Shown: positions 8,155 through 18,097, counted from the first letter of the stretch. The stretch is 64,000 bases of DNA from Rhodopseudomonas palustris (GCF_003031265.1 NZ_CP019966.1:4712001-4776000); one strand, 5' to 3'. A program made the numbers and translations. Notes: generated by a model not told the origin, from the sequence alone.

Positions 8155-9290
8155 TCGACCAGACGGCCCTCGCCACCGAGATCAAGCGGCTGATCAAGGC
8201 CGCCGGCACGATGCCGGTGTGGCGCTATATGGAATTGTGCCTCGGCCATCCCGAGCACGGCTATTACGTCACCCGCGACCCGCTCGGGCGCGAAGGCGAC
8301 TTCACCACCTCGCCCGAGATCAGCCAGATGTTCGGCGAACTGCTGGGGCTGTGGTCGGCGTCGGTGTGGAAGGCCGCCGACGAGCCGGAGACGCTGCGGC
8401 TGATCGAGATCGGCCCGGGCCGCGGCACGATGATGGCGGACGCGCTGCGCGCACTGCGGGTGCTGCCGGTCCTGTACCAGTCGCTCAGCATCCATCTGGT
8501 CGAGATCAACCCGGTTCTGCGCCAGAAGCAGCAGACCATGCTGGCCGGCATCCGCAACATTCACTGGCACGACAGCTTCGATGACGTGCCGGAAGGTCCT
8601 GCGGTCATCCTCGCCAACGAATATTTCGACGTGCTGCCGATCCATCAGGCGATCAAGCGCGAAACCGGCTGGCACGAGCGGGTGATCGAGATCGGCGCAG
8701 CCGGCGAGTTGGTGTTCGGCGTCGCCGCCGATCCGATCCGTGGCTTCGAGGCATTGCTGCCGCCGCTGGTGCGGCTGGCGCCCCCCGGCGCCGTGTTCGA
8801 ATGGCGGCCCGACACCGAGATCCTGAAGATTGCCAGCCGGGTGCGCGACCAAGGCGGTGCGGCGCTGATCATCGATTACGGGCATCTGCGCAGCGACGTC
8901 GGCGACACCTTCCAGGCGATCGCCAGCCACAGCTACGCCGATCCGCTGCAGCATCCCGGCCGCGCCGACCTCACCGCGCATGTCGATTTCGACGCGCTCG
9001 GCCGCGCCGCCGAGAGCGTCGGCGCCCGCGCCCATGGCCCGGTGACGCAAGGCACATTCCTGAAGCGGCTCGGCATCGAGACGCGCGCGCTGTCGCTGAT
9101 GGCCAAGGCAACGCCGCAGGTGTCCGAAGATATCGCCGGCGCGCTGCAGCGCCTGACCGGCGAAGGCCGCGGCGCGATGGGCTCGATGTTCAAGGTGATC
9201 GGGGTGTCCGATCCCAAGATCGAGACGCTGGTCGCGCTCAGCGACGACACCGACCGCGAAGCCGAGCGCCGGCAAGGGACCCACGGATGA
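8151..9290 (+). CDS. MidA-type SAM-dependent methyltransferase (NDUFAF7 homologue)
   Basis: The product is 379 residues from ATG 8151, inside the ATGA overlap with lgt; the frame extension to 8016 lies wholly within lgt and is rejected. DUF185/MidA features are visible: H-P-x-x-G-Y-Y near residue 33, [18 protein letters not shown] at 49-66, the SAM-binding glycine motif IEIGPGRG at 85-92, and [11 protein letters not shown] later. The mitochondrial homologue NDUFAF7 dimethylates an arginine of complex I subunit NDUFS2. A similar role on NuoD is plausible but unproven. It overlaps pgeF by four bases. Confidence 0.88.
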   Translation: MIDQTALATEIKRLIKAAGTMPVWRYMELCLGHPEHGYYVTRDPLGREGDFTTSPEISQMFGELLGLWSASVWKAADEPETLRLIEIGPGRGTMMADALRALRVLPVLYQSLSIHLVEINPVLRQKQQTMLAGIRNIHWHDSFDDVPEGPAVILANEYFDVLPIHQAIKRETGWHERVIEIGAAGELVFGVAADPIRGFEALLPPLVRLAPPGAVFEWRPDTEILKIASRVRDQGGAALIIDYGHLRSDVGDTFQAIASHSYADPLQHPGRADLTAHVDFDALGRAAESVGARAHGPVTQGTFLKRLGIETRALSLMAKATPQVSEDIAGALQRLTGEGRGAMGSMFKVIGVSDPKIETLVALSDDTDREAERRQGTHG

Positions 9291-10060
9291 TCATCACCTC
9301 GCCGCTGCTCGGCGCTGCACCGGGCCTGCGCCATGCGTTCTTCACCCGCGAGGGCGGTGTGTCGGACGGCATCTATGCCGGCCTGAACGGCGGCATCGGC
9401 TCCAACGACGATCCGGCCAAGGTCGCCGAGAACCGGCGGCGGATGGCGGAAGCCCTCGGCGTTGCGCCGGAGCGTTTCCTCACCGTCTATCAGGTGCACT
9501 CGCCGGACGTCGCCGTCGCCGAAGCGCCGTGGGACCAGGCGAGCCGGCCGAAGGCGGACGCCATCGTCACCCGCACACCGGGCCTGGCGATCGGCGTCAC
9601 CACGGCCGATTGCGGCCCGATCCTGTTCGCCGACCCAGCGGCGCAGGTGATCGGCGCCGCCCATGCCGGCTGGAAGGGCGCACTGACCGGCGTGCTGGAA
9701 TCCACGCTGGACGAGATGGAGCGGCTCGGCGCCCAGCGCAGCCGCGTGGTCGCGGCGATCGGTCCACTGATCCGGCAGCCTTCTTATGAAGTCGGCGACG
9801 AGTTCGTCGCCCGCTTCACCGCGGCTAACCCGGCCTATGCGACCTTCTTCACTGAAGCGGAGCGGCCCGGCCACGCGATGTTCGATCTCGGCGGCTTCAT
9901 CCGGATGAGGCTCGAGGCCGCCGGCGTCGGCATGATCGACGACCTCGACATCGACACTTATCCGGACGAGCGGTTCTTCTCCTATCGCCGCACCACCCAT
10001 CGGAGCGAGCCGGACTACGGCCGCCACATCCACGCCATCGTGCTCGACCCGGACGCCTGA
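9287..10060 (+). CDS. pgeF: Purine nucleoside phosphorylase YfiH/LACC1-type (laccase domain)
   Basis: The product is 257 residues. The family (formerly multicopper polyphenol oxidase) acts on purine nucleosides, and E. coli YfiH also edits peptidoglycan precursors. The metal ligands are present: YQVHS with His71, TTADCGP with Cys109 and AAHAGWKG with His126. FFSYRRTTH near the C-terminus is the other family block. The start is ATG 9287, within the ATGA overlap with midA, giving a three-gene coupled unit lgt-midA-pgeF, an order common in Rhizobiales. Confidence 0.9.
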   Translation: MIITSPLLGAAPGLRHAFFTREGGVSDGIYAGLNGGIGSNDDPAKVAENRRRMAEALGVAPERFLTVYQVHSPDVAVAEAPWDQASRPKADAIVTRTPGLAIGVTTADCGPILFADPAAQVIGAAHAGWKGALTGVLESTLDEMERLGAQRSRVVAAIGPLIRQPSYEVGDEFVARFTAANPAYATFFTEAERPGHAMFDLGGFIRMRLEAAGVGMIDDLDIDTYPDERFFSYRRTTHRSEPDYGRHIHAIVLDPDA

Positions 10061-10292
10061 GACCCGCCAAACCTCGCCGAAGCTTGCCAAAGATGAACGG
10101 GAATTAACCACGTTCGTTTACGCCCGAGGCGACGCCGATCCGGCTAATATTCTGAAAATTTTAGAGAAATTGAATTTGGCAACCTGCAAAGGATTAACCT
10201 GGTACTCGCCCCGCCCTAGACCTTAATGCATTTTAACGATATCGCTTCCGTCGTTCGGCGGCCGCTGCGCCGCGCTTTCGACGGGACCCTGC

Positions 10293-10895
10293 ATGTTGGC
10301 TCGCCTGCCCCGCCAGATTGCCACGCGCACCACGCGCACCGCCCTCCTGCTCACTTTGCTGACCGGCCTCGCCGGCTGCGTCACCCAAGGCGGCACCGGC
10401 CCGATGGCCTCGGCTGGCGGCAGCGGCGTCGCGTTCGAATCCATCGACGGCCCGCCGCCGCAGGTGTTCGACCGCATGGTCGCGGTGCTCGACAGCGAAT
10501 CCAAGCTGCGCCAAATCCCGGTGGTGTCGCGCGAAGGTGGCGCGGCGTATCGCGTCCGCAGCTATCTGTCGGCGCAGGTCCGCGGCAATCGCACCAATAT
10601 CGCCTGGGTGTGGGATGTGTACGATCGCAACCAGCAGCGCACGCTGCGGCTGTCGGGCGAGGAACCGGCCGGCAACGGTCGCGATGCCTGGCAGCAGGCC
10701 GATGATGTCGTGCTGCGCCGGATCGCGCAGGCCGGCTTCACCGGGATGAGCGGCTTGGTGAACGGCGGGTTACCTGCCGACACTGCACCCACCGCAGCCC
10801 CGGCCGAGCGCGGCCCCGCGATCGCAAGCGCCGAGCCGGCACCGGCCGCGAGCAGCGATGCGCCCTCTGCAGCCCTGAGTTTCGCTGCGCGCTGA
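10293..10895 (+). CDS. Predicted lipoprotein
   Basis: The product is 200 residues. An N-terminal signal with a lipobox L-A-G-C (Cys29) predicts lipidation by Lgt and cleavage by LspA. The mature part has a compact domain (about residues 45-145, FESIDGPPPQVFDRM, YRVRSYLSAQV, NIAWVWDVYD) and an Ala/Pro-rich tail. Orthologue-like proteins sit before prs in related genomes as far as memory serves; no function is known. The gene is preceded by an AT-rich 230-bp stretch that probably holds its promoter. Confidence 0.75.
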   Translation: MLARLPRQIATRTTRTALLLTLLTGLAGCVTQGGTGPMASAGGSGVAFESIDGPPPQVFDRMVAVLDSESKLRQIPVVSREGGAAYRVRSYLSAQVRGNRTNIAWVWDVYDRNQQRTLRLSGEEPAGNGRDAWQQADDVVLRRIAQAGFTGMSGLVNGGLPADTAPTAAPAERGPAIASAEPAPAASSDAPSAALSFAAR

Positions 10896-11063
10896 TTGCT
10901 GCAATTGCACGCTACATAGGTCGAATCCGCACCGGAAAACCGTCACAACGGGTTGCCATCGCTGGCGACCGGCTGGTATCACCTCGCTCGCAAAACAGTC
11001 CGATTTCGCGAGTCAACCGATATGCTGAACGTAGTATCCACCGCGCCGAGGGGGGACGCGTCG

Positions 11064-12017
<954 letters not shown>

Positions 12018-12057
12018 GTTTCCCTGATCTCCGTCGTCATTCGACGCAATCTCTTTT

Positions 12058-12216
12058 GTCATTCCGGGGCGCGACGCAATCGCGCAGCCTCTCTGTGTGT
12101 CATTCCGGGCGCTCACGAAGTGAGCGAACCCGGAATCTCGACGTTCGAGGCACCAGCGATATTTCAACAATCTCTGGATTCCGGGTTCGCGAGCTGTGCT
12201 CGCGCCCCGGAATGAC
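12058..12216. repeat. Family A repeat, composite of a partial and a full copy
   Basis: A truncated copy (GTCATTCCGGGGCGCG from 12058) is followed by a full copy beginning about 12098 and ending CGCGCCCCGGAATGAC at 12216. It occupies the gap between convergent prs and ribH. Confidence 0.88.
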
Positions 12217-12244
12217 AGAGTCGTTCGACCACACGATCCCGCAA

Positions 12245-12778
12245 CTACACGATCCCCGCCGCGACCTGGCCGCGCAGGCGTTCCAGGCTGAGCAGGGTGT
12301 CGGCGCAGGCGTGGGCGACTTCGGCGCCCTTGGCGGCGAAGTGCCGCTGGAAGTGCTCGGTGTTCGACTCGCCGCGCTCGAAGCTGTGCGGCGTCGCCAC
12401 CGCGGAGAACACCGGCACCTCGGTCTTGAGCTGCACGTCCATCAGCGCCTGGATCACCGTCTGGGCAACAAAGCCGGTGAGACCGTCATCGACCACGAGG
12501 CCGGCTGCGACGATCGCGGTGTAGCGCCGGGTCTTCGCCAGCATCTGCACGTGCAGCGGAATCTCGAACGAGCCCGGCACTTCGAACAGGTCGACCTGCG
12601 AGGCGACGATGCCGCGCTCGACGATCTCCCGCACGAACGACTCCCAGCAGCCGGCGACAACGTCGCGATGCCACGACGACTGCACGAAGGCGACGCGCTG
12701 CGGCTTGGCGAAGCGCGGATACGACCGCTCGGCCGGCGGCGGCGCAGTCTCGGCAGGATCGGTCACGGTTTCGGTCAT
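12245..12778 (-). CDS. ribH: 6,7-dimethyl-8-ribityllumazine synthase, RibH2 type
   Basis: The product is 177 residues from ATG 12778. It condenses a dihydroxybutanone phosphate with the ribityl pyrimidine in riboflavin synthesis. The order FVQSSWHRDVVAGCWESF, FEVPGSFEIPLH and then VFSAVATPHSF matches the decameric type II enzyme (RibH2) known from Brucella and Mesorhizobium rather than the icosahedral type I. The catalytic His of the loop after VVDDGLTGFV (usually RGET/H) is not obvious by eye. Other rib genes are not adjacent; ribF is at 31286. Confidence 0.85.
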   Translation of the reverse strand: MTETVTDPAETAPPPAERSYPRFAKPQRVAFVQSSWHRDVVAGCWESFVREIVERGIVASQVDLFEVPGSFEIPLHVQMLAKTRRYTAIVAAGLVVDDGLTGFVAQTVIQALMDVQLKTEVPVFSAVATPHSFERGESNTEHFQRHFAAKGAEVAHACADTLLSLERLRGQVAAGIV

Positions 12779-13132
12779 CGGCGGGCTCACTGGGCTGTCA
12801 TCTGAAGGGCAGCTCAGGCTACCAGCGGCCGCCCCTGAATCAAAGGTTGACCATGCGGCGAAAGACTCGTGTGGAGCGAATTCCGCGCCCCGGACTCGGC
12901 TAACGCGAATCCGATTCCGTTTTGTTCTCGCGCCGCTCGCTCCGCTGTGGAGGGTTACTCTTTGGTTGTGGAATTGGCGAAGCCCGGGATTGCGCCGATT
13001 CCGCAAATCACATCATTTCATCCCTGCAACCTCGGTTCGTCCGGACTAATCCTTCCGACGCGAGCACAGGTACAGGCGCGTACCGGCCTGCCTCATGCGT
13101 ATCAGCATATTCCAACGTAAGGTCGAGACGGC
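12779..13132. other. 354-bp intergenic region
   Basis: This gap lies between divergent ribH2 (minus) and the YbjN-like gene (plus), so it should contain two promoters. No repeat copy, palindrome of note or convincing small gene was seen. The longer open frames that cross it have no codon pattern like the neighbours. Confidence 0.4.
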
Positions 13133-13633
13133 ATGCCCTTGCTCGAAGGCATCATCGATTCACGAAATAATCCGCTCGCGGTCGTCGAAGACATCGCGGC
13201 ATCGAACGACCTCGCCTTCGAGCGTTCCGGCGAGGATGAAATCACCATCGTCGCCAAGGGCCAGTGGACCGACTACACGCTGTCGTTCACTTGGATGAAC
13301 GAGATCGAAGCGCTGCATCTGGCCTGCGCGTTCGACATGAAAGTGCCGGCGGCACGGCGTAACGAAACGCTGCGGCTGATCGCGGCGATCAACGAACAGC
13401 TCTGGGTCGGACATTTCGACGTGTGGAATCACACCGGCACCGTGATGTACCGTCAGGCGCTGGTTCTGCCGGGCGGACTGGCCGCCACCGAAGCGCAGTG
13501 CGAGACCATGCTGATCAGCGCGATCCACGCCTGCGAGCGTTACTACCCGGCGATCCAGTTCACTGTGTGGGCCGGCAAGACCGCCGCCGAAGCGATGAGC
13601 GCGGCGATGTTCGACACTCAGGGCGAGGCGTGA
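13133..13633 (+). CDS. YbjN domain protein
   Basis: The product is 166 residues, starting MPLLEGIIDSRNNPLAVVED. The pattern of a two-lobed alpha/beta domain with F-x-W-M-N-E-I-E-A-L-H-L and a C-terminal CERYYPAIQFTVWAGKTAAEA fits the YbjN family, which resembles type III secretion chaperones in fold. E. coli YbjN is a stress-related regulator of motility and envelope properties; the role here is not known. It overlaps the following GNAT gene by four bases (GTGA), so the pair is translationally coupled, and proC follows 87 bp later. Confidence 0.8.
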   Translation: MPLLEGIIDSRNNPLAVVEDIAASNDLAFERSGEDEITIVAKGQWTDYTLSFTWMNEIEALHLACAFDMKVPAARRNETLRLIAAINEQLWVGHFDVWNHTGTVMYRQALVLPGGLAATEAQCETMLISAIHACERYYPAIQFTVWAGKTAAEAMSAAMFDTQGEA

Positions 13634-14058
13634 GCCAAGCGCCGCGCATCGTCGTTCGCGACGGCGCCTCCGAGCTCGACCGCGCCGCGATCCTGCGCGC
13701 GCTGATCACCCACAATGAGAAGGCGGGCGGGCCGTCGGGCTTTCAGCAAGTCTGCCTCGTGGTCGAAGACCCTGCCACCGGCGAGACCACCGGCGGCCTG
13801 TGGGGCCGGATCATCTACGACTGGCTGTTCGTCGAATTCCTTGCCGTTCCGGAGACGGCGCGTCGCAGCGGGCTCGGTACCGAGCTGCTGAGCCGCGCCG
13901 AGCAGATCGCCAAGGACCGCGGCTGCGCCGGGGTGTGGCTCGATACCTATCAGTTTCAGGCGCCGGACTTCTACCGCAAGCAGGGCTATCAGGAGTTCGG
14001 CCGCATCGCCGATCACCCGCGCGGATCGCAGCGCCTGTTCTTCATGAAGACCTTCTGA
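13630..14058 (+). CDS. GNAT-family N-acetyltransferase
   Basis: The product is 142 residues from GTG 13630, inside a GTGA overlap with the YbjN-like gene. GNAT landmarks are present: the beta-strand LFVEFLAVPETARRSGLGTELL with the acetyl-CoA-binding R-x-x-G-x-G/A-like loop (RRSGLGTE, about residues 78-85) and the later C-A-G-V-W-L-D-T-Y-Q-F-Q-A-P-D-F-Y-R-K-Q-G-Y segment typical of the C-terminal half. The substrate cannot be told from sequence. Coupling to ybjN and nearness to proC suggest one operon. Confidence 0.85.
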   Translation: MSQAPRIVVRDGASELDRAAILRALITHNEKAGGPSGFQQVCLVVEDPATGETTGGLWGRIIYDWLFVEFLAVPETARRSGLGTELLSRAEQIAKDRGCAGVWLDTYQFQAPDFYRKQGYQEFGRIADHPRGSQRLFFMKTF

Positions 14059-14145
14059 TCGCTGCGCGCGGGGCACAGCGCTTGTGACCCCTTCGAGCAT
14101 CCAATAAAACCCGGCTAGAACACGCCGCCGTCGCGGCGCGGATGG

Positions 14146-14988
14146 ATGTTTGCGATGACCAGCTCTGCTCAATCTCCCCTGCAACAGCTCGGCGGCACGG
14201 TGGTTCTCGCCGGCGCCGGCAAGATGGGCGGTGCGCTGCTCACCGGTTGGCTGGCGCAGGGGCTGGACGGCGGCGACGTCGTGGTGATCGAGCCGCATCC
14301 GACCGACGACATCGCCGCGCTGAGCGCCCGTGGCATCCGCCTCAATGCTTCTGCCAGCGATGTCGGCGCGGTCTCGACGCTGGTGGTTGCGGTGAAGCCG
14401 CAGATGTTCGCCGAAGCCGCCGCGGCGCTGCGCGGCTACGTCGGGCCCTCGACCCTGGTGGTGTCGATCATGGCCGGCAAGCCGATCGCGGCGCTGTCCG
14501 AACAGCTCGGCGGCCACGTCGTCCGCGCGATGCCGAATACGCCGGCCGCGATCGGCCGCGGCATCACCGTCGCGGTGGCGGCCGGAAACGTCACCCCCGC
14601 GCAGCGCGGCATTGCCGATGCGCTGCTGCGCGCTACCGGCGGCGTCGAATGGGTCGACGACGAAGCCCTGATCGATGCCGTCACGGCGGTGTCCGGCTCG
14701 GGCCCGGCCTACGTGTTCCTGCTCGCCGAAGAACTCGCGCGCGCCGGCGTCGAAGCCGGCCTGCCCGAAGCCCTCGCGATGACGCTTGCCCGCGCCACCG
14801 TCGCCGGCTCCGGCGAGCTGCTGCACCGCTCCGACCTCGATGCCGCCACCCTGCGCAAGAACGTCACCTCCCCCGGCGGCACCACCGCCGCGGCGCTCGA
14901 GGTGCTGATGGCGGACGACGGCTTCCGCCCGCTGCTCACCCGCGCGGTCGCCGCAGCGACCAAGCGGTCGAAGGAACTGGCGAAGTAG
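14146..14988 (+). CDS. proC: Pyrroline-5-carboxylate reductase
   Basis: The product is 280 residues and makes proline from pyrroline-5-carboxylate with NAD(P)H. The Rossmann motif LAGAGKMGGALL is at about residues 20-31, AVKPQMF and HVVRAMPNTPAAIGRG follow, and the C-terminal signature VSGSGPAYVF plus LRKNVTSPGGTT is complete. ATG 14146 is used; ATG 14155 three codons later is an equally possible start, since neither has a strong ribosome site. Confidence 0.93.
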   Translation: MFAMTSSAQSPLQQLGGTVVLAGAGKMGGALLTGWLAQGLDGGDVVVIEPHPTDDIAALSARGIRLNASASDVGAVSTLVVAVKPQMFAEAAAALRGYVGPSTLVVSIMAGKPIAALSEQLGGHVVRAMPNTPAAIGRGITVAVAAGNVTPAQRGIADALLRATGGVEWVDDEALIDAVTAVSGSGPAYVFLLAEELARAGVEAGLPEALAMTLARATVAGSGELLHRSDLDAATLRKNVTSPGGTTAAALEVLMADDGFRPLLTRAVAAATKRSKELAK

Positions 14989-15000
14989 GCAGAATACCGA

Positions 15001-15110
15001 CGTCATGCGCGGGCTCGACCCGCGCATCCATCGCGCGCGCAAGCGCGCCGAGATAATGCTCTGCACATTTCACGAAGAGGATGGATCGCCGGGTCGAGCC
15101 CGGCGATGAC
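15001..15110. repeat. Family C palindromic repeat, copy 2
   Basis: CGTCATGCGCGGGCTCGACCCGCGCATCC is followed by an inner palindrome and ATGGATCGCCGGGTCGAGCC-CGGCGATGAC. It lies between convergent proC and the sensor kinase gene. Confidence 0.85.
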
Positions 15111-15143
15111 TATCTCGGTTGGCGGCGTCGCCCCACACACCCA

Positions 15144-15246
15144 CGTCATCGCCCGGCTTGACCGGGCGACCTAGTAATCCAGAGCGCCGGTTAGTTACAA
15201 CAGCCGCCCTGCAATACTGGATCACCCGCATACGCGGGTGATGACG
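15144..15246. repeat. Family E palindromic repeat, copy 1
   Basis: The element runs from GTCATCGCCCGGCTTGACCGGGCGAC to CTGGATCACCCGCATACGCGGGTGATGAC and contains two internal hairpins. A second, diverged copy lies at 52148-52246. Confidence 0.75.
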
Positions 15247-15272
15247 GCGGAGAGTGGGGTTAGCGCTTCGGC

Positions 15273-16661
15273 CTACACCGGCACCCGCACGATCGCGCGC
15301 AGGCCGCCCATCGGGCTGTCGCCGAGGGTGATTTCGCCGCCATGCGAGCGGGCGATGTCGCGGGCGATGGCGAGGCCCAGCCCGGTGCCGCCTTCGTCCT
15401 GGTTGCGGGCGTCGTCGAGCCGCAGGAACGGCTTGAACACCTCTTCGCGCATCGCCATCGGGATGCCGGGGCCGTCGTCGTCGATCGTCACAGTGAGATA
15501 GCGATGATCGCGTGCGCCGGTGATCGCGATGGTATGAGCGTGGCGGGCGGCGTTCGACACCAGATTGGCGAGGCAGCGCTTGAATGACGCCGGCTTCACC
15601 GTCACCACCGGCTGGCCGGTGAAGGCGACACTGACGACGTGGCCATGGCGTTCGGCGTCGGAACGCAATTCCTCCAAGGCCGCCGCCATATCGGTGGGCT
15701 GCGCCTGCTCGCCGCTGTCGCCGCGCGCAAACGCCAGATACGCTTCCAGCATCGCCGACATCTCATCGACGTCCTTGCGCATCCCCTCGGTCTCGGGCGC
15801 ATCGCCGATCAGTTCGAGCTCGAGCTTGAAACGAGTCAGGATCGTGCGCAGGTCGTGGCTGACGCCGGCGAGCATCGCGGTGCGCTGTTCGATCGAGCGC
15901 TCGACACGGGCCTTCATCTCGATGAACGCATAGGCGGCGCGCCGCACCTCGCGGGCGCCGCGCGGCCGGAAGTTCGGCACGTCGCGGCCCTTGCCGAAAC
16001 TCTCGGCGGCGTCCGCAAGCCGCAGCACCGGCCGGATCTGATTGCGCAGGAACAGCACCGCGACGATCAGCAGCACCGTCGACGTGCCGACCATCCACAG
16101 CAGGAATATCTCGGAGTTCGACGCGTAGGCCGCGCTGCGCAGCGCGAACACCCGCATCACCGCATCATCGAGCTGAATACGAATCTCGACCAGACTGGAG
16201 CGGCCGACGGTGTCGATCCAGAACGGCCGCGCGATCTGCCGGCTGATCTGCTTGCTGATCGATTGATCGAGCAGCGAGAAGAACGGCTTCGGACCGGGCG
16301 GCGGCATTTCGCCGGGGCCGAGAAAATCGACCACCAGGCCGAGTCGGGTCTGCGCGATCCGCCGCAGCACCGCCTTGTCCTTGTCCTGCGGATAGCTCTT
16401 GTAGACGTCGATCAGCGTCGCGATGTCCTGCACCACCGCCGCCGACAGCCGCTGCGTCACCGTGTTCCAGTGCCGCTCCATGAACACGAAGGCGATCACC
16501 GACTGCAGCAGCACCATCGGCACGATGATGATCAGCAGCGCGCGGGCATACAGCCCCTTCGGCATGAAATCGTTGAAGCGCTGCCCCAAATAACCATTGG
16601 CCGCCGACACCCGCCCATAGGCAGAGCGGATCAGCGTCAGCCCGGTGTCGAGCGTGCTCAT
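15273..16661 (-). CDS. EnvZ-like sensor histidine kinase
   Basis: The product is 462 residues: TM1 about 40-62, a periplasmic loop of about 120 residues, TM2 about 184-206, then HAMP (to about 255), the HisKA box with phospho-acceptor His269 (VSHDLRTILTRFKLELELIG), and HATPase motifs NLVSNAARHA, DDDGPGIP and GGTGLGLAIA. The Pro that usually follows HDLRT is Ile here. It lies 162 bp downstream of the OmpR-type regulator in the same direction and is its likely partner. The signal sensed is unknown. Confidence 0.9.
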   Translation of the reverse strand: MSTLDTGLTLIRSAYGRVSAANGYLGQRFNDFMPKGLYARALLIIIVPMVLLQSVIAFVFMERHWNTVTQRLSAAVVQDIATLIDVYKSYPQDKDKAVLRRIAQTRLGLVVDFLGPGEMPPPGPKPFFSLLDQSISKQISRQIARPFWIDTVGRSSLVEIRIQLDDAVMRVFALRSAAYASNSEIFLLWMVGTSTVLLIVAVLFLRNQIRPVLRLADAAESFGKGRDVPNFRPRGAREVRRAAYAFIEMKARVERSIEQRTAMLAGVSHDLRTILTRFKLELELIGDAPETEGMRKDVDEMSAMLEAYLAFARGDSGEQAQPTDMAAALEELRSDAERHGHVVSVAFTGQPVVTVKPASFKRCLANLVSNAARHAHTIAITGARDHRYLTVTIDDDGPGIPMAMREEVFKPFLRLDDARNQDEGGTGLGLAIARDIARSHGGEITLGDSPMGGLRAIVRVPV

Positions 16662-16823
16662 GACGAAGACTGCCCAAATGCGCGAGCGCTGTCCCTTTCA
16701 GCGCCGATGCTGAAAGCAACGCACCCGCCCCCAGCATGGCGAGCTCCCTCACCCCGCCCTTGCGGGGAGAGGTTGCACGGTGCCTGGGGCAAAGCTCTGC
16801 TCATCACCAAACTAATCAGGCCC

Positions 16824-17546
16824 CTACGGCGCCGCCACCAGGCGATAGCCGATGCCGCGGACGGCTTGCAGGAACAGCGGGTTGGCGGGGTCGCGCTCGA
16901 TCTTGCGGCGCAGGCGGTTGATCTGAACGTCGACCGCGCGCTCATTGGCATTGCCGGCGCCGCTGAGATCGCCGCGCGGCACAGTCTCGCCGGGCGCCGC
17001 CGCCAGCATCCGCAGCATGTCGCGCTCGCGGTCGGTCAAATGGACGATCTCATCACCCTGGCGCAGTTCGCCGCGCTCGATGTGAAACACGTAAGGCCCG
17101 AACGCCACCGTCTCGGCCTTGGCGGCCGGCGCCGGCGCGGTGCGCTTGAGGATATTGCCGATCCGCAGCAGCAATTCGCGCGGTTCGAACGGCTTGGCGA
17201 CGTAGTCGTCGGCGCCGATCTGCAGCCCCTCGATCCGGCTCTCCGCCTCGTGCCGGGCGGTGAGCATCACGATCGGCACGTCCGAGGTTTCGCGGATCGA
17301 GCGGGCGAGATCGAAGCCGGTCTCGCCAGGCATCATCACGTCGAGGATCAACAGATCGAAGTCGAGCCCGGCGAGCTTGGCGCGGGCGTCGCGCACGCTC
17401 TGCGCGGTGGTCACGCGATAGCCCTCGGAGGCGAGAAACCGCGACAGCAGATCGCGGATGCGGCGATCGTCGTCGACCAGCAGCAGATGCGGCGCATCGT
17501 CGGCGGGGCGGATCGGCTTCTTCGCCAGTGCTGCGAGCTGGATCAC
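16824..17546 (-). CDS. petR: OmpR-family response regulator (PetR-like)
   Basis: The product is 240 residues. The receiver domain has the acidic pair VDDD (24-27), phospho-acceptor Asp69 (LLILDVMMPGETGF) and the conserved Lys in YVAKPFEP. The C-terminal winged helix ends with VDVQINRLRRKIE and the VRGIGYRLV motif of OmpR/PhoB proteins. It overlaps the upstream MarR gene by four bases. This MarR-OmpR order is the petP-petR arrangement described in Rhodobacter capsulatus, where both genes lie beside the cytochrome bc1 operon and petR is essential. Here no bc1 genes are adjacent. Confidence 0.88.
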   Translation of the reverse strand: MIQLAALAKKPIRPADDAPHLLLVDDDRRIRDLLSRFLASEGYRVTTAQSVRDARAKLAGLDFDLLILDVMMPGETGFDLARSIRETSDVPIVMLTARHEAESRIEGLQIGADDYVAKPFEPRELLLRIGNILKRTAPAPAAKAETVAFGPYVFHIERGELRQGDEIVHLTDRERDMLRMLAAAPGETVPRGDLSGAGNANERAVDVQINRLRRKIERDPANPLFLQAVRGIGYRLVAAP

Positions 17547-18088
17547 GTCACGTCCTTTGCGGTGGCGCCGCCGTGCAGGATGGTCTGGAGCACCTTGTCC
17601 GGATCGTCCCGATCGATCATGGCGCGCAGGAATTTGGCGACCGCCTCGGCGCCGCCGGGAGCGAGGTCGCGCAGCGCGCGATCGATCCGCTCGGTCTGCA
17701 GCCGGGCCAGTTTCTCCACCAGCGCCTCGCCCTTCGGGGTGGCGAAAAGAAGGCGCTGGCGGCGGTCGCTGTCGCCGGCCTTCTGCACGATATAGCCCTC
17801 GTCCAAGAGCTGCTTCAGCACCCGGCTGAGCGACTGTTTGGTGATCCGCAGCACGTCGAGCAGATCGGCCACCGTCAGGCCCGGATAGCGGCAGACGAAA
17901 TGCACCACCCGGTGGTGGGCGCGGCCGAATCCGAACGCTTCGAGCACATGGTCGGCATCACCGACGAAGTCCCGATAGGCGAAGAACAGCAGCTCGATGA
18001 TGTCCCACCGCGGCGGATGCGGATCAGGGGCAGCCGGGGAGCGCTCGCCGGACGGCCGGATCATCTCGTTGAAATTTATGTCAGCCAT
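17543..18088 (-). CDS. petP: MarR-family regulator (PetP-like)
   Basis: The product is 181 residues with a winged-helix MarR core: FGRAHHRVVHFVCRYPGLTVADLLDVL, the recognition region ITKQSLSRVLKQLLDEGYI and the wing Q-K-A-G-D-S-D-R-R-Q-R-L-L-F-A-T-P-K-G. The leading 30 residues are a variable tail. It is translationally coupled to petR. A 7-bp inverted repeat spans its own start codon (18077-18097), which fits autorepression. The gene is divergent from ilvE, with the promoters facing apart over 283 bp. Confidence 0.88.
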   Translation of the reverse strand: MADINFNEMIRPSGERSPAAPDPHPPRWDIIELLFFAYRDFVGDADHVLEAFGFGRAHHRVVHFVCRYPGLTVADLLDVLRITKQSLSRVLKQLLDEGYIVQKAGDSDRRQRLLFATPKGEALVEKLARLQTERIDRALRDLAPGGAEAVAKFLRAMIDRDDPDKVLQTILHGGATAKDVT

Positions 18089-18097
18089 GTTGACATA
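18077..18097. promoter_or_regulatory. Candidate PetP operator over the petP start codon
   Basis: TATGTCA-gccatgt-TGACATA is a perfect inverted repeat with 7-bp arms and a 7-bp spacer. The petP start codon (complement of cat, 18086-18088) lies in the spacer. MarR proteins commonly bind such near-palindromes in their own promoter/start region. Binding by PetP is an inference. Confidence 0.45.

Noticed and set aside
15639-17795. 718-residue rightward frame over the kinase and petR
   Set aside because: Shadow of two well-supported leftward genes, composed of His/Arg/Gln-rich sequence.
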